A stretch of 10,730 nucleotides of DNA. It comes from Oscillospiraceae bacterium. GTDB taxonomy: Bacteria > Bacillota > Clostridia > Oscillospirales > Oscillospiraceae. Location: NCBI GenBank assembly GCA_904501855.1, contig CAJGCI010000058.1, positions 1-10,730 of the forward strand, read 5' to 3'. A model generated the notes under the pieces. That model was given only the letters and a program-made list of their open reading frames with translations. It did no database searches and was not told the DNA's origin. This document shows, piece after piece, positions 1-5,318 of the stretch (the stretch's first letter is position 1; the number at the start of each line of letters is the position of its first letter). The translations under genes were made by a program, and so were the position numbers.

Positions 1-255
1 AACATTGAAAACTATGTCAAACGTCTGGAGAAACTGGAAGAGATCGCAAAATCCTTCAACGGCATCGACGAATGCTATGCCATCCAGGCCGGACGCGAGA
101 TCCGCGTCATGGTCTCCCCGGACAAAGTAACCGAGGATGAGACCGTCCTGCTGGCCCGCGACATCGCCAAGAAGATCGAATCCGAGCTTACCTATCCCGG
201 ACAGATCAAGGTCCACATCATCCGTGAGACCAAAGCGGTGGATTTCGCAAAATAA
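1..255 (+). CDS. rny: Ribonuclease Y, C-terminal fragment (cut by the window edge)
   Basis: This is the last 84 codons of RNase Y, the membrane-anchored endoribonuclease that starts mRNA decay in many Firmicutes. The reading frame is open from base 1 and ends in TAA. The visible protein reads NIENYVKRLEKLEEIAKSF, then a conserved block with AIQAGREIRVMV, LLARDIAKKIE and YPGQIKVHIIRET, ending in VDFAK. These are the characteristic blocks of the RNase Y tail that follows the HD phosphohydrolase domain. The transmembrane anchor, coiled coil, KH domain and HD domain lie upstream of the window and cannot be checked. An intrinsic terminator follows 17 bases after the stop, so this gene is not cotranscribed by design with the next cassette. 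Identification rests on recalled family motifs and is strong. Confidence 0.93.
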   Translation, partial: NIENYVKRLEKLEEIAKSFNGIDECYAIQAGREIRVMVSPDKVTEDETVLLARDIAKKIESELTYPGQIKVHIIRETKAVDFAK

Positions 256-271
256 AATTCATTCGATCCTT

Positions 272-308
272 AAACCGATCGGCACACGGTGCCGGTCGGT
301 TTTTTTTT
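272..308 (+). terminator. Intrinsic terminator after rny
   Basis: A 12-bp stem (274-285 with 289-300, one G-T pair) closes a 3-base loop and runs straight into nine T residues (300-308). Two A-T pairs at 272-273 can extend the stem. This is a textbook rho-independent terminator that separates rny from the PadR cassette. Confidence 0.93.
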
Positions 309-329
309 GTTTCCCGTTCCGGAGCGGGG

Positions 330-358
330 TTGACAAACACAATACCTCGCTATATGAT
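330..358 (+). promoter_or_regulatory. Sigma-A promoter of the PadR cassette
   Basis: TTGACA at 330-335 is a perfect -35 box. After exactly 17 bases comes TATGAT (353-358), one mismatch from the consensus -10. Transcription should start near 364-366, giving a leader of about 20 bases before the padR start at 386. It lies 22 bases beyond the rny terminator, so the cassette is its own transcription unit. Confidence 0.88.
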
Positions 359-380
359 GTATTACATGAGGGGAGGTATT
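341..380 (+). promoter_or_regulatory. Likely PadR operator: nested inverted repeats over the -10 and start site
   Basis: Two inverted repeats overlap the promoter. The outer one is AATACCTC (341-348) with its exact complement GAGGTATT (373-380), 24 bases apart. The inner one is the 11-base palindrome ATGTATTACAT (357-367), on the end of the -10 box and the expected start site. PadR-family repressors commonly bind ATGT/ACAT dyads at their own promoters, so autorepression is the natural reading. The right outer arm also covers part of the Shine-Dalgarno sequence (GGGGAGG, 370-376). The left outer arm lies upstream of the start site and would not be in the mRNA, so this is more likely a DNA operator than an RNA hairpin. 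That the repeats exist is certain; the binding protein is inferred. Confidence 0.65.
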
Positions 381-385
381 ATTCG

Positions 386-712
386 ATGGATGCTCAGCTG
401 AAACGCGGACTGCTGGATGTCTGCGTGCTTGCCGCGATCCGGGAAGACGATTCCTACGGGTACAAGATCATTAAGGATATGAAGCCCTATCTGGAACTGT
501 CTGAATCCACTCTGTATACGATCCTGAAACGGCTGGAATCCGCAGATATGCTCACGGTGCATACCGTGGAACATGAGGGAAGACTCCGCAAATACTATCA
601 TATTACCGCGACAGGGATCCGGCGGCTGGATGAATTCCGTGATGACTGGGATGAGATCCTGGCGATCTACCGGTTCATCACCAAGGAGGATGAAACGAAT
701 GACGAAAACTGA
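386..712 (+). CDS. PadR-family transcriptional regulator
   Basis: A 108-residue winged-helix repressor of the small PadR type (PadR-s2-like). Residues 6-19 (KRGLLDVCVLAAIR) and YGYKIIKDM at 24-32 form the first helices. SESTLYTILKRLESADML (39-56) is the recognition-helix block. EGRLRKYYHITATG (64-77) is the wing with the strongly conserved R-K-Y-Y. The start was placed at the ATG at 386 because GGGGAGG lies 9 bases upstream and the family alignment begins there; the frame stays open further upstream but that part runs through the terminator and promoter. The last 14 bases overlap the DUF1700 gene, suggesting translational coupling. PadR regulators in this setting usually repress their own operon, and the operator-like repeats at the promoter agree. 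The inducing ligand or stress cannot be told from sequence. Confidence 0.93.
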   Translation: MDAQLKRGLLDVCVLAAIREDDSYGYKIIKDMKPYLELSESTLYTILKRLESADMLTVHTVEHEGRLRKYYHITATGIRRLDEFRDDWDEILAIYRFITKEDETNDEN

Positions 713-1295
713 GTTTCTGGATGAACTTAGAAGAAGACTGGCGGGACTGCCTCAGAGCGATCTGGATGAGAGACTGCTGTACTTCCGGGAAATGATCGAT
801 GACCGGATGGAGGATGGTCTGACCGAGGAGGAAGCGGTGTCCGGCATCGGTTCCGTGGATGAGATCGTGGACCACATCATGGAGGAGATCCCGCTGTCAA
901 CACTGGTGAAGGAGAATGCGAAACGGAAGCGTTCGCTGAAAACCGGGGAGACCGTTCTGATGGTGATGGGAACCGTGCTGTGTCTGCCGCTGGTACTGGC
1001 CGCTGCCACCGTCTGCCTGGCTGTTTACGCAGCCATCTGGGCCGTGGTCATCGGACTGTGGTCGACGGTGGTCGGAATGGCTGCAGGCGCTGTTGCCGGA
1101 CTGGTCGTGGCCGCAGGTTTCCTGGTGAAACGGGAGCCGGTCAATGCGCTCTTCATGCTGGGCGCCGCGATCCTGTGCGCAGGTCTTGCGATCCTTCTGT
1201 TCTGTGCCTGTGTCTGGGTGACGAAGGCACCGGTGCAGCTGACGAAAAAAATGGTTCTGGGCATGAAAGCCCTTCTGATGAGAAAGGGGAGCTGA
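699..1295 (+). CDS. DUF1700 (HAAS-type) integral membrane protein
   Basis: A 198-residue membrane protein of the DUF1700 family. The cytosolic N-terminal part carries the family's helical signature: MTKTEFLDELRRRLAGLP at 1-18, YFREMIDD at 28-35 and GLTEEEAVSGIGSVDEI at 40-56. A basic linker, KENAKRKR (71-78), follows. The rest is strongly hydrophobic with probably three membrane passes (about 85-110, 112-143 and 149-174). Two in-frame ATGs exist, at 690 and 699. The AAGGAGG at 683-689 abuts the first but sits 9 bases before the second, so 699 is preferred. The gene overlaps padR by 14 bases and ends 4 bases before the DUF4097 gene. DUF1700 proteins are repeatedly found between a PadR regulator and a DUF4097 protein. 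Their biochemical role is not established; a sensory or envelope-related role is often presumed from context. Confidence 0.88.
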   Translation: MTKTEFLDELRRRLAGLPQSDLDERLLYFREMIDDRMEDGLTEEEAVSGIGSVDEIVDHIMEEIPLSTLVKENAKRKRSLKTGETVLMVMGTVLCLPLVLAAATVCLAVYAAIWAVVIGLWSTVVGMAAGAVAGLVVAAGFLVKREPVNALFMLGAAILCAGLAILLFCACVWVTKAPVQLTKKMVLGMKALLMRKGS

Positions 1296-1299
1296 TCCT

Positions 1300-2073
1300 A
1301 TGAAAAAGTGGATCCTGGCCGCGGTCATTCTGGTGATCGTCGGTACCGTTATCAGCCTGGTTGCCGCTGCGGCGATGGATTTTGATCTGAGCCGGCTGGA
1401 CAGCGGGAACTATGAGAACAACACCTATGTGGTGAACGAGCCGTTTTCCGCCGTTGCCGTGGACGCCGACGATGAGGATGTGGTGATCCTTCCTTCGGAA
1501 GACGGAGCGTGCCGGGTAGTCTGTCTGGAAGACGAGAAACGCCGGCATGAGGTCGCGGTGGTGAACGGGACCCTTCGGATCCGGCAGCCGGAAAGGAAAG
1601 AGAACGGCTTCCATTTCGGGGTCTATATCCAGGAAACAAAGATTACGGTCTATCTGCCGGAAGGAACCTGCTCCGGCCTGTCCGTCCGGTCCGATTCCGG
1701 AGATATCTCGCTGGAATCCCTCCGTACGGAGAACATCCTGATGGAAACGGATACCGGAGAAGTGCTTCTTCGGGACGTGACCAGCGGAAACCTGACGGCG
1801 GAAGGAGAGACCGGGAATATGACGCTGGAGCGTGTGATGATCTCCGGCATCTGCTCCATCGACCAGGATACGGGAGACGTCATTTTCCGCGACAGTGACG
1901 CCGGGGAGATCTCGGTGGAAACGGACAGCGGTGATGTCACCGGAACGCTGCTTTCGGAGAAGATCTTTCTTACCGAAACGGATACCGGCGATGTGCAGGT
2001 CCCTCACAGCGTCCACGGAGGAACGTGCCGGATCTCCACCGATACGGGAGATATCCGCATCGAGGTCCGATAG
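1300..2073 (+). CDS. DUF4097 beta-repeat protein with N-terminal membrane anchor
   Basis: A 257-residue protein starting at the ATG at 1300, with AGGGGA 9 bases upstream. Residues 4-25 form one hydrophobic segment after MKK, an uncleaved anchor or signal sequence with no lipobox cysteine, so the body should lie outside the membrane. The C-terminal half repeats a D-T/S-G-D/E turn followed by a short hydrophobic strand, at residues 132, 151, 170, 190, 209, 228 and 248. The spacing is 19 or 20 every time. This is the DUF4097 (putative adhesin) pattern and predicts a right-handed parallel beta-helix. It is the last gene of the PadR cassette and a strong hairpin follows. Its function is unknown; an envelope-associated structural or sensing role is inferred only from the anchor and partners. 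Confidence 0.88.
   Translation: MKKWILAAVILVIVGTVISLVAAAAMDFDLSRLDSGNYENNTYVVNEPFSAVAVDADDEDVVILPSEDGACRVVCLEDEKRRHEVAVVNGTLRIRQPERKENGFHFGVYIQETKITVYLPEGTCSGLSVRSDSGDISLESLRTENILMETDTGEVLLRDVTSGNLTAEGETGNMTLERVMISGICSIDQDTGDVIFRDSDAGEISVETDSGDVTGTLLSEKIFLTETDTGDVQVPHSVHGGTCRISTDTGDIRIEVR
1693..2055 (+). repeat. Protein-level tandem repeat: seven D-[TS]-G-[DEN] rungs
   Basis: Within the DUF4097 gene, codons for D-S-G-D, D-T-G-E, E-T-G-N, D-T-G-D, D-S-G-D, D-T-G-D and D-T-G-D recur every 19 or 20 codons (residues 132 to 251). At DNA level only the short core (gatacSGgaga-like) is conserved and the strands between have diverged. This indicates an old structural repeat rather than a recent tandem duplication. 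Confidence 0.85.
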
Positions 2074-2091
2074 AAAAAATCATATGAAGAA

Positions 2092-2127
2092 GACCGGGGC
2101 GTGATGCTTTTCCATCACGCCCCGGTC
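2092..2127. terminator. Probable bidirectional terminator between converging operons
   Basis: A perfect 15-bp GC-rich stem (2092-2106 with 2113-2127) closes a 6-base loop. It sits 18 bases after the DUF4097 stop and 23 bases after the end of the DUF2804 gene on the other strand. The T tract is imperfect on both sides: GTTTCATC on the plus strand, and TTCTTC followed by a six-T run further on in the minus direction. The stem is strong enough that termination in both directions is likely. Confidence 0.82.
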
Positions 2128-2150
2128 GTTTCATCTTCAGGGGTTTGAAG

Positions 2151-3182
2151 TCACCATTTGTTTTCCACTTTTTCCGCGAATCCGGGGAGATCTTTGACAT
2201 GGATCTCGGTGCCGTCATCCAGGACTGCGGTGCCGGTGAAGGTCCCGAAGACCTGGTGCTGGTCCGATTTCAGGATCCCGAAGTCCGTGCAGGAAGCACG
2301 GTCCATCACCGGTGTGAAATCCATCCGGAAGCGGCCGTCATCGGAATCGAAGGTCCAGGGGGAGAGGAAGTCCTTCTCATCCCCGGGGATATGGAACGTC
2401 ACCTGGGAGAGCTTGTGGGCCTTCCCATTGTAGAAGAGCATGTTCTCGCTGGCGGCGGAACAGTCACCGAAACCGTATCCGATGTTCCAGCCGAAGGGGA
2501 CACCGTCCACCTGATAGGAGGCGGAGCCCCAGTACCAGGTGTTGTGATAGGTCCAGACGCCGCGGCCCCAGTCCAGGCATGCGAAGCTGTCCGCGGGGTC
2601 GAAGGTCCAGATGCGGCCGCCGTACGTGACGGTGCCGGCTGCCCGCATGCAGTTGATCTTTTGGTTGTAGTAGAAATGGGCGTTTTTCGGGAAGGGGGTA
2701 CAGATGACCATACTCTCTTCCGGTTCCTCCGTCAGGAGGATCTCACAGTCCAGTGCTCCTTCCGGACCGAATTTGTCCATGTGACACCGCAGGGTGCGGG
2801 TGCCGTCTCCCGGGGTGTCAAAGAACATGGACAGGCCTTTGGCCCGGCGGTCTACCGTTCCCTTGGCCGAAGTCTCCGGCATGCGGTTCTTTCCCATGGG
2901 CATGACGCTCATGGGCGAAGTGGTGATCTCCCATCCTTCCGTGAAGTCCAGAAGGGAGATGGAATCCATGCCCATGTAGCCGTTGTCCGCCACGGTGAGA
3001 GCCAGGGCGAACCGACCGTTGTTGATCAGATAGTAGTCCCACTCCTTGATACGCAGAGCAGAGGCGCGGATGTCGCTGCGCCGGTACACCGGAAGCAGTT
3101 TTTTTGCGTAGCCCGGTTCCGTGAGATTGCCGTTTTCGTCCAGCAGCGGCACCGGGGAGAGGATTTCATGCTGCATCGTCAT
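2151..3182 (-). CDS. DUF2804 domain-containing protein
   Basis: A 343-residue soluble protein with no signal peptide or membrane segment. It is recognised as DUF2804 by its aromatic-rich core, DWGRGVWTYHNTWYWGSAS at residues 204-222, followed by GWNIGYGFGD (231-240) and an earlier FPKNAHFYYNQKINCM block (164-179). It is rich in beta-prone and Trp/Tyr/Gly segments over its full length, matching the size usual for this family. The reaction is unknown to me. The fold has been likened to lipocalin-like or hydroxyneurosporene-synthase-type proteins, but I would not assign activity. The ATG at 3182 overlaps the dnaI stop codon as ATGA, with AAAGGAG 11 bases upstream (3194-3200); another ATG two codons in is possible. 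It is the last gene of the DnaD-DnaI operon, an unexpected partner for primosome genes. Confidence 0.85.
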   Translation of the reverse strand: MTMQHEILSPVPLLDENGNLTEPGYAKKLLPVYRRSDIRASALRIKEWDYYLINNGRFALALTVADNGYMGMDSISLLDFTEGWEITTSPMSVMPMGKNRMPETSAKGTVDRRAKGLSMFFDTPGDGTRTLRCHMDKFGPEGALDCEILLTEEPEESMVICTPFPKNAHFYYNQKINCMRAAGTVTYGGRIWTFDPADSFACLDWGRGVWTYHNTWYWGSASYQVDGVPFGWNIGYGFGDCSAASENMLFYNGKAHKLSQVTFHIPGDEKDFLSPWTFDSDDGRFRMDFTPVMDRASCTDFGILKSDQHQVFGTFTGTAVLDDGTEIHVKDLPGFAEKVENKW

Positions 3183-4183
3183 GCAAGACCACGCTCCTTT
3201 TTGATTTGTCGGATGTCCCGGCCGTCAAATTCCACCGGCATGAATTCGCCGTTGATGCGGGAGGCGATCTGCGGGGAGTATTTTCCCTCCAGATCCTCCG
3301 GGGCGAGGTTGGTGGAGATGATGGTGGGACGGTGGTGGATCAACCGGTCGTTGATGAGGGTATACAGGGCACTGACGGACATGGGAGTCACCATCTCCGT
3401 GCCCAGATCATCCAGGATCATGAGGTCGCAGGAGAGCATGCGTTCGGTCCTGCGGGCCGCCTGTTCCGCCTCTTCCGGATCCCGGGAGAATTTTTCCGTT
3501 TCAAACGTTCCCAGAGCAGCGGTGGCCGTCTCATAGCACACGGAGTATCCGTCGGAGGCCACTTCCCGGGCAATGCAGGCGGACAGGTAGGTCTTACCCA
3601 CGCCGGGGTTTCCCGTGAAGAGCATGCTCATGCTGCCGGGACCAAAGGTGTCCGCATACTTCCGGCAGATCCCGTAGACCATCTTCATATTCTCCTGAGG
3701 GATATCCCCGTTTGCCTTGGGGGCGGTGTCGTACAGGGTGAGATCGAAATGCTGGAAGGACTCGTCCCCGGTCTGAAGCAGAGTACCCAGTTCCTTCGTC
3801 ATCTCCCGGTTGTACTCCTCCAACAGGCAGGAGCAGGGCGCACCGTCGGCGTATCCCGTGTCCCCACATTTCCGGCAGGTGACGATGTCGTCCAGATAGT
3901 TGCAGTCGAAACCGTGCTTCACCAGAAGTTCCGCCCGGTCGGCCTGCAGGTTCAGGTTCTCCTGCCGGAGGCCTTCGATCTTCGCGTCCAGATCCGGGTC
4001 GTGACGGATGGTCAGGCTCACTACGCTGGCCATGTGGGAGCGCAGGGTCTGGTCGATCTTCTCAATCTCAGGGATGAGGGTGTGGATCTGCCGTACGCGG
4101 CGGTGGTGTTCTTCCTCGTTGGCGGCTTTCCGTGCGGCGATATTGGCACGGGCCTGTCCCAGCAGTTTGCCGTCGTATTTCAA
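3179..4183 (-). CDS. dnaI: DnaI/DnaC-type replicative helicase loader (AAA+ ATPase)
   Basis: A 334-residue ATPase that would load the replicative helicase onto DNA with the DnaD/DnaB-like protein encoded just upstream. Residues 10-90 are charged and helical. A zinc-binding group, C103-x2-C106-x10-C117-x-C119, matches the zinc-bearing N-terminal domain of DnaI-type loaders. The AAA+ domain shows Walker A GNPGVGKT (191-198), Walker B DLMILDDLGTE (253-263), sensor-1 STN (290-292) and a candidate arginine finger in SRI (R309). The start is TTG at 4183, overlapping the preceding TGA as TTGA. The choice is supported by AAAGAGGTG seven bases upstream (4191-4199). Length is close to B. subtilis DnaI (about 311 residues). 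Strand, 4-base overlaps on both sides and function point to one operon with coupled translation. Confidence 0.93.
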   Translation of the reverse strand: MKYDGKLLGQARANIAARKAANEEEHHRRVRQIHTLIPEIEKIDQTLRSHMASVVSLTIRHDPDLDAKIEGLRQENLNLQADRAELLVKHGFDCNYLDDIVTCRKCGDTGYADGAPCSCLLEEYNREMTKELGTLLQTGDESFQHFDLTLYDTAPKANGDIPQENMKMVYGICRKYADTFGPGSMSMLFTGNPGVGKTYLSACIAREVASDGYSVCYETATAALGTFETEKFSRDPEEAEQAARRTERMLSCDLMILDDLGTEMVTPMSVSALYTLINDRLIHHRPTIISTNLAPEDLEGKYSPQIASRINGEFMPVEFDGRDIRQIKKERGLA

Positions 4184-5142
4184 GTGGAATCACCTCTTTC
4201 GCGGTCCAGTTTCTTCATGATCTTTTCCAGATTGTCTTTCTTCGATTTCTGTTCTCCGGCGGGGCGGGTGCTGCGGGGCTTTCTGGCGGAGGGTCGGTCC
4301 TTCTCCCTGATGTCCTTAAGGGAGAAGATCCCCTTGTCGTGCCAGGATTCCAGAATGGAGTTCATATAGCCCCAGGCCCGCTTGCCGGTGTTGGTCATGG
4401 TGCGGTCAAAGGCCTCCCGGAGCATCTCCGGACCGAAGCCCATGTCCATCCATGTCCTGAGATAGTTCGTCTCTGTCTCCGTCAGATCCCGGTCCCGGAT
4501 GTCCAGCACCTCCGCTGCCTGGCGGAGACGGCTGTCCAGTTCCTTCTTCCGGGCAATGTAGGCATCCGCCTCGTCCAGAGAGGTAATGCCGTCCTTGACC
4601 CAGCGGGAAGCTTCCTTCTCGATATAACGGAAGGTGGGCCGTCGGCCTTCGCCCTTTCGCTCCTCATAGCGCTGCACGCAGTAGTTCATGAGCACCATGA
4701 TCACTTCCGCCGGAAGACCAAGATAGTCGTACATGCCGAAGAGGATCTTCATGTCGTTAGAGTTGAGCATCCGTCCCATAACCTGCTGCGCTTCGTAGAT
4801 CACCGTCTGGAAGGCCTCATCTTCCTCCGCCCGTTTCGCGATGTCGTCGCTGGAGTAGGAGGGACGTTCCTCCGCGGGCTCCAGGATGACCCGACCCTTT
4901 TTCGGAGCCGGTTCGGCGGGGGAGGCAGCGGCGGTGCCGGCCCAGTCCAGAGCCAGGCCCAGACGGAGCAGTTTCTCCTCTGCCGCCTCCACGGCGGCGG
5001 CCGTCATGCACAGATCCCTGGCCGCATCCTCGCCGGAGACTCCACGGCAGCGGCTGTACAGGTACAGAAGCGCCATGTCTCCGTCGTGAGCGGCGATGAG
5101 CTTTTCGATATCCTGTTTGGAAAGGACGATGTTGGGATCCAT
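4180..5142 (-). CDS. DnaD/DnaB-family primosome protein with two DnaD-like domains
   Basis: A 320-residue helicase-loading protein. Residues 8-70 look like a winged-helix N-terminal domain (SKQDIEKLIAAHDGD...EAAEEKLLRLGL). After an Ala/Pro/Glu-rich linker (71-100) come two copies of the DnaB_2/DnaD C-terminal fold. The first is at about 115-190, with LGLPAEVIMVLMNYC (141-155) and FRYIEKEASRWVKDGI (171-186). The second is at about 205-275, ending in the hallmark YMNSILESWHDKGI (259-272). The last 45 residues are basic. The two-domain layout resembles B. subtilis DnaB more than the single-domain DnaD, so I give no symbol. The start was set at the ATG at 5142 because AGGAG lies 7 bases upstream (5150-5154) and the family sequence begins there; a longer in-frame start at 5211 would translate the leader hairpin. 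It is coupled to dnaI by a TTGA overlap. Confidence 0.88.
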   Translation of the reverse strand: MDPNIVLSKQDIEKLIAAHDGDMALLYLYSRCRGVSGEDAARDLCMTAAAVEAAEEKLLRLGLALDWAGTAAASPAEPAPKKGRVILEPAEERPSYSSDDIAKRAEEDEAFQTVIYEAQQVMGRMLNSNDMKILFGMYDYLGLPAEVIMVLMNYCVQRYEERKGEGRRPTFRYIEKEASRWVKDGITSLDEADAYIARKKELDSRLRQAAEVLDIRDRDLTETETNYLRTWMDMGFGPEMLREAFDRTMTNTGKRAWGYMNSILESWHDKGIFSLKDIREKDRPSARKPRSTRPAGEQKSKKDNLEKIMKKLDRERGDST

Positions 5143-5180
5143 GGGAATTCTCCTGTGACAAAAAGATTCAGAGCGAAAAT

Positions 5181-5199
5181 AAGGCCGGAAACCGGCCTT
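5181..5199 (-). promoter_or_regulatory. GC-rich hairpin in the leader of the DnaD-DnaI operon
   Basis: A perfect 8-bp stem (5181-5188 with 5192-5199) closes a 3-base loop. It lies in the roughly 75-base 5' leader of the minus-strand operon. On the minus strand the stem is followed by ATTTTC, which resembles a weak intrinsic terminator or attenuator. It could instead be a 5' mRNA-stabilising stem. No competing antiterminator or leader peptide was seen. Confidence 0.5.
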
Positions 5200-5223
5200 G
5201 AAATCATTCATAGATTGTTGACA

Positions 5224-5252
5224 ATTATACCATGCTTTCCGTCTTGTTACAA
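5224..5252 (-). promoter_or_regulatory. Sigma-A promoter of the DnaD-DnaI-DUF2804 operon
   Basis: Read on the minus strand, TTGTAA (5247-5252) is the -35 box and TATAAT (5224-5229) a perfect -10, with a 17-base spacer. Transcription should begin near 5217, about 75 bases before the ATG at 5142. An imperfect dyad, ATTGT-TG-ACAAT (5214-5225), covers the start region. Confidence 0.8.
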
Positions 5253-5253
5253 G
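5243..5253. promoter_or_regulatory. Palindrome shared by the two divergent -35 boxes
   Basis: CTTGT-T-ACAAG is an exact palindrome with a single central base. It contains the -35 elements of both divergent promoters (TTGTTA plus, TTGTAA minus), which overlap by three bases. The two polymerases could not occupy it at once. A second, similar dyad (ATTGT-TG-ACAAT, 5214-5225) lies about 28 bases away, so a common regulator is possible, though the palindrome may simply result from two facing -35 boxes. Confidence 0.55.
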
Positions 5254-5273
5254 AGCGGGCGCTGTGCTATAAT
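5244..5273 (+). promoter_or_regulatory. Sigma-A promoter of the U32-maf-mre operon
   Basis: TATAAT at 5268-5273 is a perfect -10, preceded by TGC, which gives an extended -10 motif. TTGTTA at 5244-5249 is the likely -35 box with an 18-base spacer. The start should fall near 5279-5281, some 40 bases before the U32 ATG at 5319. The -35 box overlaps that of the divergent promoter. Confidence 0.78.
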
Positions 5274-5318
5274 TACCGTGTATTACTATGGAAAAATAGC
5301 GATTTTAAGGGGAAAGCA

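Noticed and set aside
137..385. Upstream extension of the PadR frame to 137
   Set aside because: The extension crosses rny, the terminator and the promoter. The family sequence and the ribosome-binding site support the start at 386.
2145..3536. Open frame of 463 codons on the plus strand opposite DUF2804 and dnaI
   Set aside because: It starts at the converging terminator, has no recognisable domain, and runs antisense to two genes with strong motifs. It is a by-product of GC-rich third positions.
5218..5223. Perfect TTGACA on the plus strand as a -35 box for the U32 operon
   Set aside because: No -10 lies 16-18 bases downstream; the only good TATAAT is 44 bases away. TTGTTA at 5244-5249 fits better. 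The TTGACA is better explained as part of the ATTGT-TG-ACAAT dyad.
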